From Paenibacillus_AB hodogayensis (GTDB lineage Bacteria > Bacillota > Bacilli > Paenibacillales > NBRC-103111): DNA of 64,000 bases. Shown here in pieces: positions 44,171 to 52,580 of the stretch. The notes under the pieces were generated by a model. That model made no database searches and was not told the origin of the DNA. It worked only from the letters and a program-made list of their open reading frames with translations. Positions within the stretch are counted from its first letter, which is position 1, and the number at the start of each line of letters is the position of its first letter. The DNA is taken from the NCBI RefSeq assembly GCF_039536325.1, contig NZ_BAAAYO010000008.1:248001-312000 (forward strand), in the 5' to 3' direction. A program made the translations under genes and the position numbers.

Positions 44171-44179
44171 ATTGTAGCA
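44171..44179 (-). promoter_or_regulatory. Extended -10 promoter element for smc
   Basis: On the minus strand TGCTACAAT (44179-44171) is an extended -10 element about 95 bases before the smc ATG, downstream of the rnc terminator. The -35 region is poor. It would let smc-ftsY be transcribed separately from the fab operon and rnc. Confidence 0.35.
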
Positions 44180-44294
44180 TACAACCCGGCCCGTACACAT
44201 CTTCCCGCGCTGCGGGACGGCTCTGCGAGGTTCACCGATTACCGGCTCCGTCAAGCCTTCATCCCGCCGGTACGATGTTGCTGTTCCACAAGAA

Positions 44295-44314
44295 AGAGCG
44301 GCTTCCGCCGCTCT
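44295..44314 (-). terminator. Terminator of rnc
   Basis: AGAGCGGC (44295-44302) and GCCGCTCT (44307-44314) form eight perfect pairs around TTCC. On the minus strand TTTCTTGT follows. It lies in the 285-base gap between rnc and smc, which otherwise shows only the smc promoter element. Confidence 0.7.
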
Positions 44315-44360
44315 CCTGTGCCGGCTGCAAACCGACTTCGTTTCCCGTGACGCAGGCTGT

Positions 44361-45068
44361 TTAGGCCCGCTCGTTTTTGTGAGACGCGTTCAGCCGCGCA
44401 AGCGCCTGCGAAGCCGCCTGCTGCTCGGCATCTTTCTTGGAGCGTCCCGTGCCTGAACCGAGCATCCGTTCGTCCAGCCATACCTCGGAGACGAACACCC
44501 GGTCGTGCGCCGGCCCGCGCTCCTCGACGATCCGGTATTCCACCGTACCCATCCCGCGCTGCTGCGTATGCTCCTGCAGCTTTGTCTTGAAGTCGCCCGC
44601 CTGCAGCATCGCATCCTTGACCAAGTAAGGGAACAGATGCTTGTCCAGGAATGCCCGAACCGCCTCGATTCCCTGGTCGAGGTACAACGCCCCGACGAAC
44701 GATTCGAATACATCGGCCAGCAAAGCAGGTCTCGTCCGGCCGCCAGTCAGTTCTTCGCCCTTGCCGAGAAACACGCATGAGCCGAAGTCCAGTCGTTCGG
44801 CGAACTGGACGAGCGATGGTTCGCAGACGATCGACGCCCGATGCTTCGTCAGTTCGCCTTCGGGCCGGTTCGGGTATGTATGGTACAAGTATTCCGATAC
44901 CGTTACTTGCAGCACCGCATCCCCGAGAAACTCCAGCCGTTCGTTATCCTGCGTTTCGGTCGAGCGTTGTTCGTTCACGTACGACGAATGGGTAAACGCC
45001 TGCTTCAGCAAATGAGGCTTGCGGAACTGGATATCCAGCTCCACTTGCAGTTTTTTCAATGATTTCAA
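44361..45068 (-). CDS. rnc: Rnc, ribonuclease III
   Basis: RNase III (235 aa) cuts double-stranded RNA, including rRNA precursors. The catalytic domain carries the signature NERLEFLGDAVLQ (about 42-54) and VFESFVGALYLDQG; the C-terminal double-stranded-RNA-binding domain (about 160-230) has DFKTKLQEHTQQRG and GSGTGRSKKDAEQQAASQAL. The start is TTG at 45068, behind GGTGGTGGATTTCG. It follows fabF, as in Bacillus where rnc follows acpP. Confidence 0.96.
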   Translation of the reverse strand: MKSLKKLQVELDIQFRKPHLLKQAFTHSSYVNEQRSTETQDNERLEFLGDAVLQVTVSEYLYHTYPNRPEGELTKHRASIVCEPSLVQFAERLDFGSCVFLGKGEELTGGRTRPALLADVFESFVGALYLDQGIEAVRAFLDKHLFPYLVKDAMLQAGDFKTKLQEHTQQRGMGTVEYRIVEERGPAHDRVFVSEVWLDERMLGSGTGRSKKDAEQQAASQALARLNASHKNERA

Positions 45069-45168
45069 CGAAATCCACCACCCATCGTTTCGATCCCGAT
45101 AGTAGGATTCGCCCGCACGTGCCGTCCGTACCCCGTCTCGCTGTCCGCATCCGGCACGCCCGGAAGCC

Positions 45169-46407
45169 TTATTCCGAGAAACGCTTCAAGATGATCGTCG
45201 CGTTGTGGCCTCCAAAGCCGAACGAGTTGGACATCGCGATGTTGACGTTCGCCTCTCTCGGTACATTCGGCACATAGTCGAGATCGCATTCCGGATCCTG
45301 GTTATCCAGATTGATTGTCGGAGCAATTTTGCCGCGTTCGAGCGTTAATCCGGTAATGACGGCTTCTACGCCGCCGGCGGCGCCAAGCAGATGGCCTGTC
45401 ATCGATTTGGTCGAGCTGACCGCCACTTTGTAAGCATGATCCCCGAGCGCCTTCTTGATCGCCGTCGTCTCGGAACGGTCGCCGACCGGTGTCGACGTCC
45501 CGTGCGCATTGATGTAGTCGATCTCCGACGGCTCAATGCCGGCGTCGCGGATCGCCCGCGACATACAGCGCGCCGCGCCGTCCGGGTCCGGATCGGTCAT
45601 GTGGTAGGCGTCTCCGGACATCCCGTAGCCGATCACTTCCGCATAAATATGCGCCCCGCGTTTCTGGGCGTGTTCCAGTTCCTCCAAGATGAGAATCCCT
45701 GCCCCTTCACCCATTACGAAACCGTCGCGACCCGTATCGAACGGACGGCTGGCCTTCTCCGGCTCGTCGTTGCGCGTCGACATGGCACGCAGCGCACAGA
45801 AGCCGGCCATACCTGTCGGACGGATCGTCGCTTCCGCTCCTCCGCAGATCATAACGTCCGCTTCGTTGCGTTGGATCAGCTTATACGAATCGCCGATCGA
45901 GTGCGTTCCCGTCGCACAGGCGGTAACCGCCGTGCTGTTCGGGCCCTTCGCGCCGAAAATCATCGAGATTTGCCCCGACGCCATGTTGGCGATCATCATC
46001 GGGATAAAGAACGGGCTTACCCGCTTCGGCCCTTTTTCCAGCAAAATTTTATGCTGCTCTTCCCAGGTCCCGAGCCCGCCGATTCCTGAACCGACGTAAA
46101 CTCCGCACCGTTCGGGGTCGGTGTCCTGACCGATGTCGAGCTTTGCGTTCTTGACCGCCAGTTGGCTGGCCGCAACCGCGAATTGAACGAACCGATCCAT
46201 GCGTCGTGCTTCTTTTTTGTCGATATAGTCTTCCGGATTGAAATCGTGGATCTCTGCGGCGATATGAGTCGTATAATCGCTCGTATCGAACGACTCGATA
46301 ACCGAGACGCCGGACTTGCCTGCCATCAGATTGTTCCAGAACGTTTCCAATTCGTGACCCAAAGAAGACATGACGCCCATACCGGTAATGACGACTCTTC
46401 GTTTCAT
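45169..46407 (-). CDS. fabF: FabF, beta-ketoacyl-ACP synthase II
   Basis: FabF (412 aa) condenses malonyl-ACP with growing acyl-ACP. The catalytic triad is C164 in VTACATGTHS and two histidines in YINAHGTSTP and MTGHLLGAAGG. The C-terminal NSFGFGGHNATIILKRF is typical. The ATG at 46407 follows GAGGTGGGAACTG; a longer frame to 46428 is less likely. The 330-base gap between acpP and fabF holds an inverted repeat and a tandem repeat array, so fabF may be expressed differently from acpP. Confidence 0.97.
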   Translation of the reverse strand: MKRRVVITGMGVMSSLGHELETFWNNLMAGKSGVSVIESFDTSDYTTHIAAEIHDFNPEDYIDKKEARRMDRFVQFAVAASQLAVKNAKLDIGQDTDPERCGVYVGSGIGGLGTWEEQHKILLEKGPKRVSPFFIPMMIANMASGQISMIFGAKGPNSTAVTACATGTHSIGDSYKLIQRNEADVMICGGAEATIRPTGMAGFCALRAMSTRNDEPEKASRPFDTGRDGFVMGEGAGILILEELEHAQKRGAHIYAEVIGYGMSGDAYHMTDPDPDGAARCMSRAIRDAGIEPSEIDYINAHGTSTPVGDRSETTAIKKALGDHAYKVAVSSTKSMTGHLLGAAGGVEAVITGLTLERGKIAPTINLDNQDPECDLDYVPNVPREANVNIAMSNSFGFGGHNATIILKRFSE

Positions 46408-46503
46408 CAGTTCCCACCTCTTCGACATGACGGCTAATAGTATGCTTTATTGGGAAGCTCCAGACCTGCGGCCGGAGACATCGTTTGCGCATTAAAGGAG
46501 GAG

Positions 46504-46534
46504 AAGTCCCGTTTCAGACAAGAAAACGGGACTT
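46504..46534. repeat. 11-bp perfect inverted repeat upstream of fabF
   Basis: AAGTCCCGTTT (46504-46514) and AAACGGGACTT (46524-46534) are perfect arms around a nine-base loop. Neither strand has a T run after it, so it is probably not a simple terminator. It lies between the 39-bp repeat array and the fabF start. Confidence 0.6.
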
Positions 46535-46561
46535 TGAAACGCTAGTTTGTGATTAGGGGCT

Positions 46562-46738
46562 CTGCTTTCTTGCGGAAGCGGAACCTGCGCTTGCGAAGCA
46601 AGCTTGCTTACAGAAAGCTCAACCTGTGCTTCCGAAGTGAGCTTTCCTAAGGAAAGCTCAGCCTGTGCTTCCGTAGCAAGCTTTCCTACGGAAAGCTTAG
46701 CCTATGCTTCCGAAGTGAGCTTTCCTAAGGAAAGCTCT
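46562..46738. repeat. Tandem array of 39-bp palindromic repeats between acpP and fabF
   Basis: Four full 39-base units begin at 46562, 46601, 46640 and 46679, and a 21-base partial unit at 46718 ends at the acpP stop. Units 3 to 5 are the best conserved: AGCTTTCCTAAGGAAAGCTC is a near-perfect palindrome, followed by AGCCTGTGCTTCCGAAGTG. The unit at 46562 is the most diverged. There are no spacers between units. In the acpP transcript each unit could fold into a hairpin. Confidence 0.9.
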
Positions 46739-46971
46739 TAGGTATGAGACTTTATGTATTCAACAACCTCTCCAACGCTTGTAATCTTCTCAGCATCTTC
46801 GTCGGAAATTTCCAAATCGAACTCGTCTTCCAACTCCATAACCAATTCGACTACGTCGAGGGAATCTGCACCCAAATCGTCTTTAAACGATGCTTCAAGG
46901 GCAACTTCAGACTCTTCTACCCCCAAGCGATCGACCACGATGCGCTTCACACGGTCAAAAATATCGGACAT
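46738..46971 (-). CDS. acpP: AcpP, acyl carrier protein
   Basis: ACP (77 aa) carries acyl chains on 4'-phosphopantetheine attached to S37 in DLGADSLDVVELVMELEDEF. It is strongly acidic and helical as expected. The ATG at 46971 follows GGAGGTGAACGGG; an open frame upstream to 47022 is unsupported. It lies between fabG and fabF, and its stop codon falls within the last partial unit of the 39-bp repeat array. Confidence 0.98.
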   Translation of the reverse strand: MSDIFDRVKRIVVDRLGVEESEVALEASFKDDLGADSLDVVELVMELEDEFDLEISDEDAEKITSVGEVVEYIKSHT

Positions 46972-47078
46972 CCCGTTCACCTCCTCCATGGTATTATACG
47001 AGAAAAGAAAACAAATTGCCATACCTCTTGCGACAGGCTCCCGCGCCCGACAAGGTCCTTCAGGATTCGACGCGCTTT

Positions 47079-47819
47079 TTACATATACATGCCGCCGTCT
47101 ACATGGATCGTCTGACCCGTCATGTACGACGAATCGTCGGAAGCCAAGAAACGGACCACGCGGGCGATATCTTCCGGCTGGCCGAGTCTGGCGAACGGAA
47201 TTTGCTGGAGCATCTGCTCGCGCGTCTCCGCCGTCAGCTTGTCGGTCATATCCGTCTCGATAAAGCCGGGAGCGACCGCGTTGACGGCGATATTGCGGGA
47301 CGCCAGCTCTCTTGCAGCCGACTTCGTCAAGCCGATAACCCCGGCTTTGGCCGCGACATAGTTCGCCTGGCCGGCGTTGCCGAGCACGCCTACGACGGAG
47401 GAGATGTTGATGATCTTGCCGGAGCGCTGCTTCATCATCGGACGCGTCACCGCTTTAATACAGTTGAATACGCCCTTCAGATTCGTGGCGATGACCTGAT
47501 CGAACTCGTCCTCTTTCATGCGCATGATCAAATTGTCGCGCGTAATGCCCGCATTGTTGACCATGATATCGATTTTACCGAAACGGTCCAGCGTTTGCTT
47601 GACCATCTCGTCCACCTCGGCCGCGGAAGCGACGTCGGCTTTGACCTTGAACGAGCGGCGGCCCAAGCCTTCGATATGGCGCACAACCTCTTCGGCCGCC
47701 TGTTCGCTGCCCGCGTAGTTGACGACGACGTCGGCGCCGGCTTCGGCCAGCACGATCGCGATCGCCCGCCCGATCCCCCGGGACGCTCCCGTAACGAGAG
47801 CTACTTTTCCTTCCAGCAT
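47079..47819 (-). CDS. fabG: FabG, 3-oxoacyl-ACP reductase
   Basis: FabG (246 aa) is the NADPH-dependent short-chain reductase of fatty acid elongation. The nucleotide loop is GASRGIG (11-17) and the catalytic residues are Ser141, Tyr154 and Lys158 in the YVAAK motif; NNAG is at 88-91. The start is ATG behind GTGGAGGGATTGCG, 17 bases after fabD. Length and C-terminus (TGQTIHVDGGMYM) are standard. Confidence 0.97.
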   Translation of the reverse strand: MLEGKVALVTGASRGIGRAIAIVLAEAGADVVVNYAGSEQAAEEVVRHIEGLGRRSFKVKADVASAAEVDEMVKQTLDRFGKIDIMVNNAGITRDNLIMRMKEDEFDQVIATNLKGVFNCIKAVTRPMMKQRSGKIINISSVVGVLGNAGQANYVAAKAGVIGLTKSAARELASRNIAVNAVAPGFIETDMTDKLTAETREQMLQQIPFARLGQPEDIARVVRFLASDDSSYMTGQTIHVDGGMYM

Positions 47820-47835
47820 CGCAATCCCTCCACTA

Positions 47836-48789
47836 TCAAGATGAGGACCGCACCGCCTGCAAATCGGCAGCGAATTTGTCCAAAGCCTCGCGGCTGTTGA
47901 TCGAGACGACCTGCACCTGCTTGTCGATCTTTTTGATCAGACCGGCCAGCACGGTGCCGGAGCCGATCTCCACAAACGTTTCGACGCCTTGGGCGATCAT
48001 CCAGGCTACGCTGTCTTCCCATAATACCGGGGAGACGACCTGGTCCACCAGCAGGCGGCGGATTTGTTCCGCTTGCAGCACCGAGTCGGCCGTGACGTTG
48101 GCCACGACCGGAATGCTCGCATCCCGCATGGGAACGTCCGCCAGAACGCCGGCCAGACGGTCCGCCGCAGGCTGCATCAGGGACGAATGGAAAGGTCCGC
48201 TGACTTCCAGCGGAATCACCCGCTTCGCCCCGGCTTCCTTGCCCCGCTCCGCCAGCTTCTGCACGCCCTCGGCGCTGCCCGACACAACGATCTGTCCCGG
48301 GCAGTTGATGTTGGCCATCTCGACGACGCCGGCCTCTTCGGTTACGGACCGGCAAAGTCCGGCCAACTGCTCGCGATCCGCGCCGAGCACGGCGGCCATC
48401 CCGCCTTCGCCGTTCGGAACCGCCTGCTCCATGAACTCTCCGCGGGAGCGAACCGTGCGCACGGCGTCCTCGAAGCTCATCACGTCCGCCGCCACCAGCG
48501 CGCAATATTCGCCGAGACTGTGGCCGGCCACGAAATCAGGTTCGACGCCCAACTCCTTGACAGCCTCGAGAATCGCGATGCTTGTCGCGAGCAACGCCGG
48601 CTGCGTATTCGCGGTTTTTTTCAAATCCTGCTCGGGGCCATGAAAGATAAGATCGGACAGCTTGAAACCGAGCGCCTCGTCAGCCTGGTCGAACCGGGCT
48701 TTGGCGCTTGCGGACGCTTCGTAAAAGTCTTGTCCCATGCCTACGGCTTGAGCGCCTTGGCCGGGAAATACAAACGCGATACGCGTCAT
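47836..48789 (-). CDS. fabD: FabD, malonyl-CoA:ACP transacylase
   Basis: FabD (317 aa) transfers malonyl groups from CoA to ACP. The active serine is S91 in GHSLGEY and the partner histidine is in GPFHSSLM near residue 200. The N-terminus MTRIAFVFPGQGAQAVGMG is typical. It follows fabH by 39 bases and precedes fabG, in the standard order of the Firmicute fapR operon. Confidence 0.97.
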   Translation of the reverse strand: MTRIAFVFPGQGAQAVGMGQDFYEASASAKARFDQADEALGFKLSDLIFHGPEQDLKKTANTQPALLATSIAILEAVKELGVEPDFVAGHSLGEYCALVAADVMSFEDAVRTVRSRGEFMEQAVPNGEGGMAAVLGADREQLAGLCRSVTEEAGVVEMANINCPGQIVVSGSAEGVQKLAERGKEAGAKRVIPLEVSGPFHSSLMQPAADRLAGVLADVPMRDASIPVVANVTADSVLQAEQIRRLLVDQVVSPVLWEDSVAWMIAQGVETFVEIGSGTVLAGLIKKIDKQVQVVSINSREALDKFAADLQAVRSSS

Positions 48790-48828
48790 CGTGCAATCCT
48801 CCTTGCTAACGTAAAAGGTGGAAAAAGC

Positions 48829-49821
48829 TTACCAGACAAGCACGGAAGAGCCCCAGGTCAAGCCGCCCCCGAAGCCGACGAACAACAGCTTGTCGCCTTC
48901 CCGGATGCGGTTTTCCCTGACTGCCTCGGCCAACGCGATCGGGATCGAGGCCGCCGATACGTTGCCGTACTTGTTCAGGTTGATCATGCACTTGTCTTCC
49001 GGAAGCTCCAGCCGCTCCAGCGCGGATTGAATAATGCGGATGTTGGCTTGGTGCGGAATAAGCAGGTCGATCTCGCTTTTGTCGATACCGGCCTTGCGCA
49101 GCGCTTCCTCGGCCGCGCTTCCCATTATTTTGACGGCGAATTTGAATACTTCCTTGCCCGCCATGTAGATGAATTGCGATTTGGAGTCGAACAGTTCCGG
49201 GCTGATCGGATGACGGGAACCGCCTCCGCTCGCCTTCAGCAGCTCGCCGCCGGAGCCGTCCGCGCCCAACTCGAACGATTGGAAACCGCGTCCCTGCGGC
49301 ACTTCGCCCAGCACAACCGCGCCCGCCCCATCTCCGAACAGGATGCATGTGTTCCGGTCCGTATAATCGGTAATTTTGGACAAGCATTCCGCGCCGATGA
49401 CAAGCGCGTTGCGGTACATGCCGCCTGCGATCAGCCCCGTCGCGTTAGCCAAGCCGTAAATAAAGCCCGAGCACGCCGCCGACAAGTCGAACGCCGCCGC
49501 CTTCTTGGCGCCGAGCCGGCTTTGCACGATACAGGCCGTGGAAGGGAACGACATATCCGGGGTTACCGTGGCCACGATGATTAGATCCAGCTCCTGCGGA
49601 GCCAGATTCGCTTGCCGGAGCGCTTCCAGCGCCGCCTCATAAGCCAGATCGGAGGACGCCTGCTCCGCCGAAGCGATGCGCCGCTCGCTCATGCCCGTAC
49701 GGCTGACGATCCACTCGTCGCTCGTCTCGACCATCTTCTCCAAGTCTTTGTTCGTCAATACGCGTTCCGGCACATACATGCCGGTTCCCAAAATGCCAAC
49801 CGGTATTCCGTTCATCCTCAT
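48829..49821 (-). CDS. fabH: FabH, beta-ketoacyl-ACP synthase III
   Basis: FabH (330 aa) starts fatty acid synthesis by condensing acyl-CoA with malonyl-ACP; in relatives it prefers branched primers. The catalytic Cys117 is in DLSAACSGF, with His and Asn in IPHQANIRI and NLNKYGN. The ATG at 49821 overlaps the plsX stop (ATGA); a second ATG two codons later, with GGATGAGG close by, may be the true start. In Bacillus fabH lies outside this operon; here it is included. Confidence 0.96.
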   Translation of the reverse strand: MRMNGIPVGILGTGMYVPERVLTNKDLEKMVETSDEWIVSRTGMSERRIASAEQASSDLAYEAALEALRQANLAPQELDLIIVATVTPDMSFPSTACIVQSRLGAKKAAAFDLSAACSGFIYGLANATGLIAGGMYRNALVIGAECLSKITDYTDRNTCILFGDGAGAVVLGEVPQGRGFQSFELGADGSGGELLKASGGGSRHPISPELFDSKSQFIYMAGKEVFKFAVKIMGSAAEEALRKAGIDKSEIDLLIPHQANIRIIQSALERLELPEDKCMINLNKYGNVSAASIPIALAEAVRENRIREGDKLLFVGFGGGLTWGSSVLVW

Positions 49822-50819
49822 CCATCTCGCTTCCTGCTGGTTTCCGTGGAAATCGCCCCGACCAAACCGTTCGACAGAGCGATGCGTGCTTGTCTAACCG
49901 CATTTTTAAAAGCATTGGCGTCCGAAGGTCCGTGACATTTCAGCATCAGGCCGTTGATGCCCAGCAACGGAGCGGCTCCATGCTCGCTGTAATCCATTTT
50001 TTTCTTAAAGGCGGACAGCCCGGGTTTCAGGATGGCAGCGGCCAGCTTGCTCATAAACGAACGGGTAAATTCGGTTTTGAGCGCTTTGAACACGAATTCC
50101 GCCGTTCCCTCCATCGACTTCAGCAAGATGTTGCCGGCAAATCCGTCGCACACGAGCACATCGCAATTGCCGTGCAGCACCTCCCTCGCCTCCACATTGC
50201 CGACGAAATGGATCGGTGCCTGCTCCAGCAAAGGATAAGCCGCTTTGGTCAGTTCGTTGCCCTTCCCCGCTTCCGTACCGACGTTCAGCAAGCCGACGCG
50301 GGGCTTGGGAAGCCCGTTCACCTTATTGCGGTAAATGCTGCCCATGATCGCGTACTGCAGCAGGTTGTCCGGCGTCGAATCCATGTTGGCGCCGAGATCG
50401 AGCGCCAAAAACCCGCTTCCGTCCATCGTCGGCAGCATCGGCGCCAGCGCCGGCCGCTCGATGCCGTCGATTCGGCCGACGACGAGCAAGCCCGTCGCCA
50501 TCAGCGCGCCGGTATTGCCGGCGGATATCATCGCATCGGCTTCGCCTTCGCGGATCAGCCGGCCGGCCACGACCATCGAAGCGTCCTTCTTGCGACGCAC
50601 CGCGCGCGCAGGCTCGTCGTCCGCGGCGATCACGTCCGCGGCGTGCAAAATCTTGACGTTGGCCGGCAGCGTTCCCCCGGACAAATGACCGGTTATTTTC
50701 CCCTCGTCCCCGACCAGGACGATCTCGACATCGCTCCACTCCTTAGCCGCCAGCAGCGCTCCCGCCACCGTCATCGCTGGGCCATGGTCCCCGCCCATGG
50801 CATCAATCGCGATTCGCAT
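49818..50819 (-). CDS. plsX: PlsX, phosphate acyltransferase
   Basis: PlsX (333 aa) makes acyl-phosphate from acyl-ACP for phospholipid synthesis. The N-terminus MRIAIDAMGGDHGPAMTVAGAL and the motifs RRKKDASMVVAGRLIREGEADAMISAGNTGALMA and DLGANMDSTP are diagnostic. The ATG at 50819 lies inside the end of fapR (17-base overlap), so translation is probably coupled; a frame to 50840 is open but less likely. It joins the fatty acid and membrane lipid branches of this operon. Confidence 0.97.
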   Translation of the reverse strand: MRIAIDAMGGDHGPAMTVAGALLAAKEWSDVEIVLVGDEGKITGHLSGGTLPANVKILHAADVIAADDEPARAVRRKKDASMVVAGRLIREGEADAMISAGNTGALMATGLLVVGRIDGIERPALAPMLPTMDGSGFLALDLGANMDSTPDNLLQYAIMGSIYRNKVNGLPKPRVGLLNVGTEAGKGNELTKAAYPLLEQAPIHFVGNVEAREVLHGNCDVLVCDGFAGNILLKSMEGTAEFVFKALKTEFTRSFMSKLAAAILKPGLSAFKKKMDYSEHGAAPLLGINGLMLKCHGPSDANAFKNAVRQARIALSNGLVGAISTETSRKRDG

Positions 50820-51399
50820 GCAGCTCTTCCCCTCTTTCACTCAATTCATTGGCAAACCGGTAAATCAGGAAGTTGCCGTGAAATACCGTTTCCTCCCCGA
50901 CATAGGTGAACACTTCCACCTTCGCTTTGCCCTTCTGCCCGGAGATCGAACGCACATACGCCTTGGCAATGCATTTCTCCCCCAGCTTGACCGGTCGAAT
51001 AAACCGGATATCCGCGGCGGCGGTCAACGCCATCTCGTTGTTGACGACAGCGATGGCCAACGAATTCGCCTGCGAAAAAATATGGTGTCCCCGGGCAATT
51101 TTCGTACGGGAGAATACGTGCTCCTCCCTCAGCTCGAACATCGAGATCCCGCTCTTGTCCAACTGCAAATCGATGACATCCCCGATAACCTCATGAATCG
51201 GCAACGAACGGACTTGGTCGTACGTACGCTCGGCCATCAGTTTCAGGCGCTCCCTCAGCTCCGGAATGCCAAGCTCGAGCCGGTCGAGACGAATGGTCTG
51301 GATGCTTACTTTAAAAATGCGGGTAAGCTCCTCATCCGTAACGAACGGGTTTTGGTCTAGCTCTTTGGCCAGCTGTTGCTGGCGTTGACGTTTTGGCAT
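50803..51399 (-). CDS. fapR: FapR, malonyl-CoA-responsive repressor of lipid synthesis
   Basis: FapR (198 aa) represses fatty acid and phospholipid genes and is released by malonyl-CoA. The N-terminal helix-turn-helix (about 18-45) contains FVTDEELTRIFKVSIQTIRLDR; the rest is a hot-dog fold, with GHHIFSQANSLAIAVVNNEMALTAAADIRFIRPVKLGE forming the ligand tunnel. The ATG has a weak ribosome site (GAAAGA). A FapR operator stands just upstream, so the gene probably represses its own operon. Confidence 0.96.
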   Translation of the reverse strand: MPKRQRQQQLAKELDQNPFVTDEELTRIFKVSIQTIRLDRLELGIPELRERLKLMAERTYDQVRSLPIHEVIGDVIDLQLDKSGISMFELREEHVFSRTKIARGHHIFSQANSLAIAVVNNEMALTAAADIRFIRPVKLGEKCIAKAYVRSISGQKGKAKVEVFTYVGEETVFHGNFLIYRFANELSERGEELHANRD

Positions 51400-51475
51400 T
51401 CTTTCGATTTCGGGCCACCGCCTTTCCGATCTGCGCGAACTCGCTCATTTGCGTTATATGAATCGACCTTATCGA

Positions 51476-51503
51476 TTATTACCAGGTACTAAATGTTAGT
51501 ATA
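51476..51503 (-). promoter_or_regulatory. FapR operator and -10 element of the fapR-plsX-fab operon
   Basis: On the minus strand TTAGTACCTGGTAATAA (51492-51476) differs by one base from the Bacillus FapR box core TTAGTACC-N-N-GTACTAA type palindrome. A TATACT hexamer (51503-51498) lies five bases upstream of it and would be the -10 element; its -35 is poor. The operator thus covers the probable transcription start, as in known FapR promoters. The spacing to the fapR ATG is about 77 bases. Confidence 0.8.
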
Positions 51504-51655
51504 GAATATTCCGTCCTAAAAAGAAAGGGTGCATCTCCCCAAACGCAGGAGCAGTCGTATTGTTAAAAATCGGCGGCAAATCGAGGCTGCGGGGACCTTT
51601 CGCTCGTTGTGCGCGTCAAGCACGCTGTGAAGCAGGAGGACGGCGCTCAACAAGA

Positions 51656-51687
51656 AAAGGGCACCTCAGCTGAATGAAGTGCCCTTT
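51656..51687 (-). terminator. Terminator of yceD-rpmF
   Basis: AAAGGGCAC (51656-51664) and GTGCCCTTT (51679-51687) pair perfectly, with TCA/TGA inside. TTTTCTTGTT follows on the minus strand. The bases from 51504 to 51655, between this and the FapR operator, show no gene. Confidence 0.8.
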
Positions 51688-51705
51688 CATGCGTCGTTTG
51701 TTTAA

Positions 51706-51879
51706 TTAAGACTTGACGATCTCTCTGTTCTTGTAAGTGCCGCATACTTTGCATACGCGGTGAGAGAGCTTCAGCTCTCCGCAGTTGTCGCATTTAACCA
51801 TACCCGGTACGGACAATTTAAAGTGAGTACGGCGTTTGTCGCGGGTTGTTTTCGAAGTTCTCCGAAAAGGAACTGCCAT
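51706..51879 (-). CDS. rpmF: Ribosomal protein bL32
   Basis: bL32 (57 aa) begins MAVPFRRTSKTTRDKRRTHF and carries the zinc-binding set CDNCG...CKVCG (four cysteines), so this is the zinc-containing (C+) form. The gene is too short for many ORF tracks. It starts at 51879 behind GGAGGTGGGAATA and follows yceD by about 30 bases. A terminator follows. The neighbouring order yceD-rpmF then fapR-plsX is common in bacteria. Confidence 0.97.
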   Translation of the reverse strand: MAVPFRRTSKTTRDKRRTHFKLSVPGMVKCDNCGELKLSHRVCKVCGTYKNREIVKS

Positions 51880-51909
51880 ATTCCCACCTCCTTCATCATG
51901 CTTTAGAAA

Positions 51910-52419
51910 TCATTGCTTTTTGTCCAGCAACTGCTGCAACACGGCCAATCGCGGATCGATACGCGCTTCCGGAATGGCTGCGGGATCGATATTGAGATTC
52001 GCCCCCGTCTCCGGGTTCAAGCCTTTGCATTCGGGCGTACATAACGGAATGTAAGGCAAGCCGAGCAGAACGGTTTCTTCGATAAACGGCATCACATCGA
52101 CGACCTCTTCATCGATCACGTGCAGATCGTCTTCGTCTACACCCGAGTAGCTTTTGTCGCGCGTAAACCTTTCCCGAAACGGAATAGCCAGCCGCTGTCC
52201 GTAATGGCTCAGGCAGCGCGAGCAAACAAATTCGGCGGGCAGCTCCAGCAGCCCGGCGGCCTCGACGACTTGATCGACGGCAGCCACATGCAGCGCGATA
52301 TGTAGCGGTTCAGCACGCACTATATCGCTATTCTCTTGAAGCAGAAGCCCAATATCGCGGTCTTCGTCGCGACGGACCTGTCCGGATTTGGAGACCAGAT
52401 CCCGAATGTTTACATGCAC
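51910..52419 (-). CDS. yceD: YceD/DUF177-family protein
   Basis: This 169-residue protein belongs to the family encoded ahead of rpmF, linked in several bacteria to 23S rRNA accumulation. Two cysteine pairs are visible, FVCSRCLSHY (about 64-67) and LCTPECKGLNPETG near 130, as in the family. The start is a GTG at 52419 six bases after GGAGTG; the upstream frame to 52485 lacks a ribosome site. It is divergent from tmcAL. Confidence 0.9.
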   Translation of the reverse strand: MHVNIRDLVSKSGQVRRDEDRDIGLLLQENSDIVRAEPLHIALHVAAVDQVVEAAGLLELPAEFVCSRCLSHYGQRLAIPFRERFTRDKSYSGVDEDDLHVIDEEVVDVMPFIEETVLLGLPYIPLCTPECKGLNPETGANLNIDPAAIPEARIDPRLAVLQQLLDKKQ

Positions 52420-52580
52420 GTTAATCACTCCAAACAAACATAGTCTATTATAGCGATTCCGTTCCCGCTTTGTCAACATTTTCAACGCATGATATAGTAG
52501 GATTATCCACCCGGGAAGCCGTCAAGTTGGATCACGTCGGCATTTCCCCGGGCGATCCTTGATCAAAGGAGCGCTGCCAT

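Noticed and set aside
46562..46738. CRISPR array
   Set aside because: The 39-base units are directly adjacent without spacers, are palindromic inside, and no cas gene is near.
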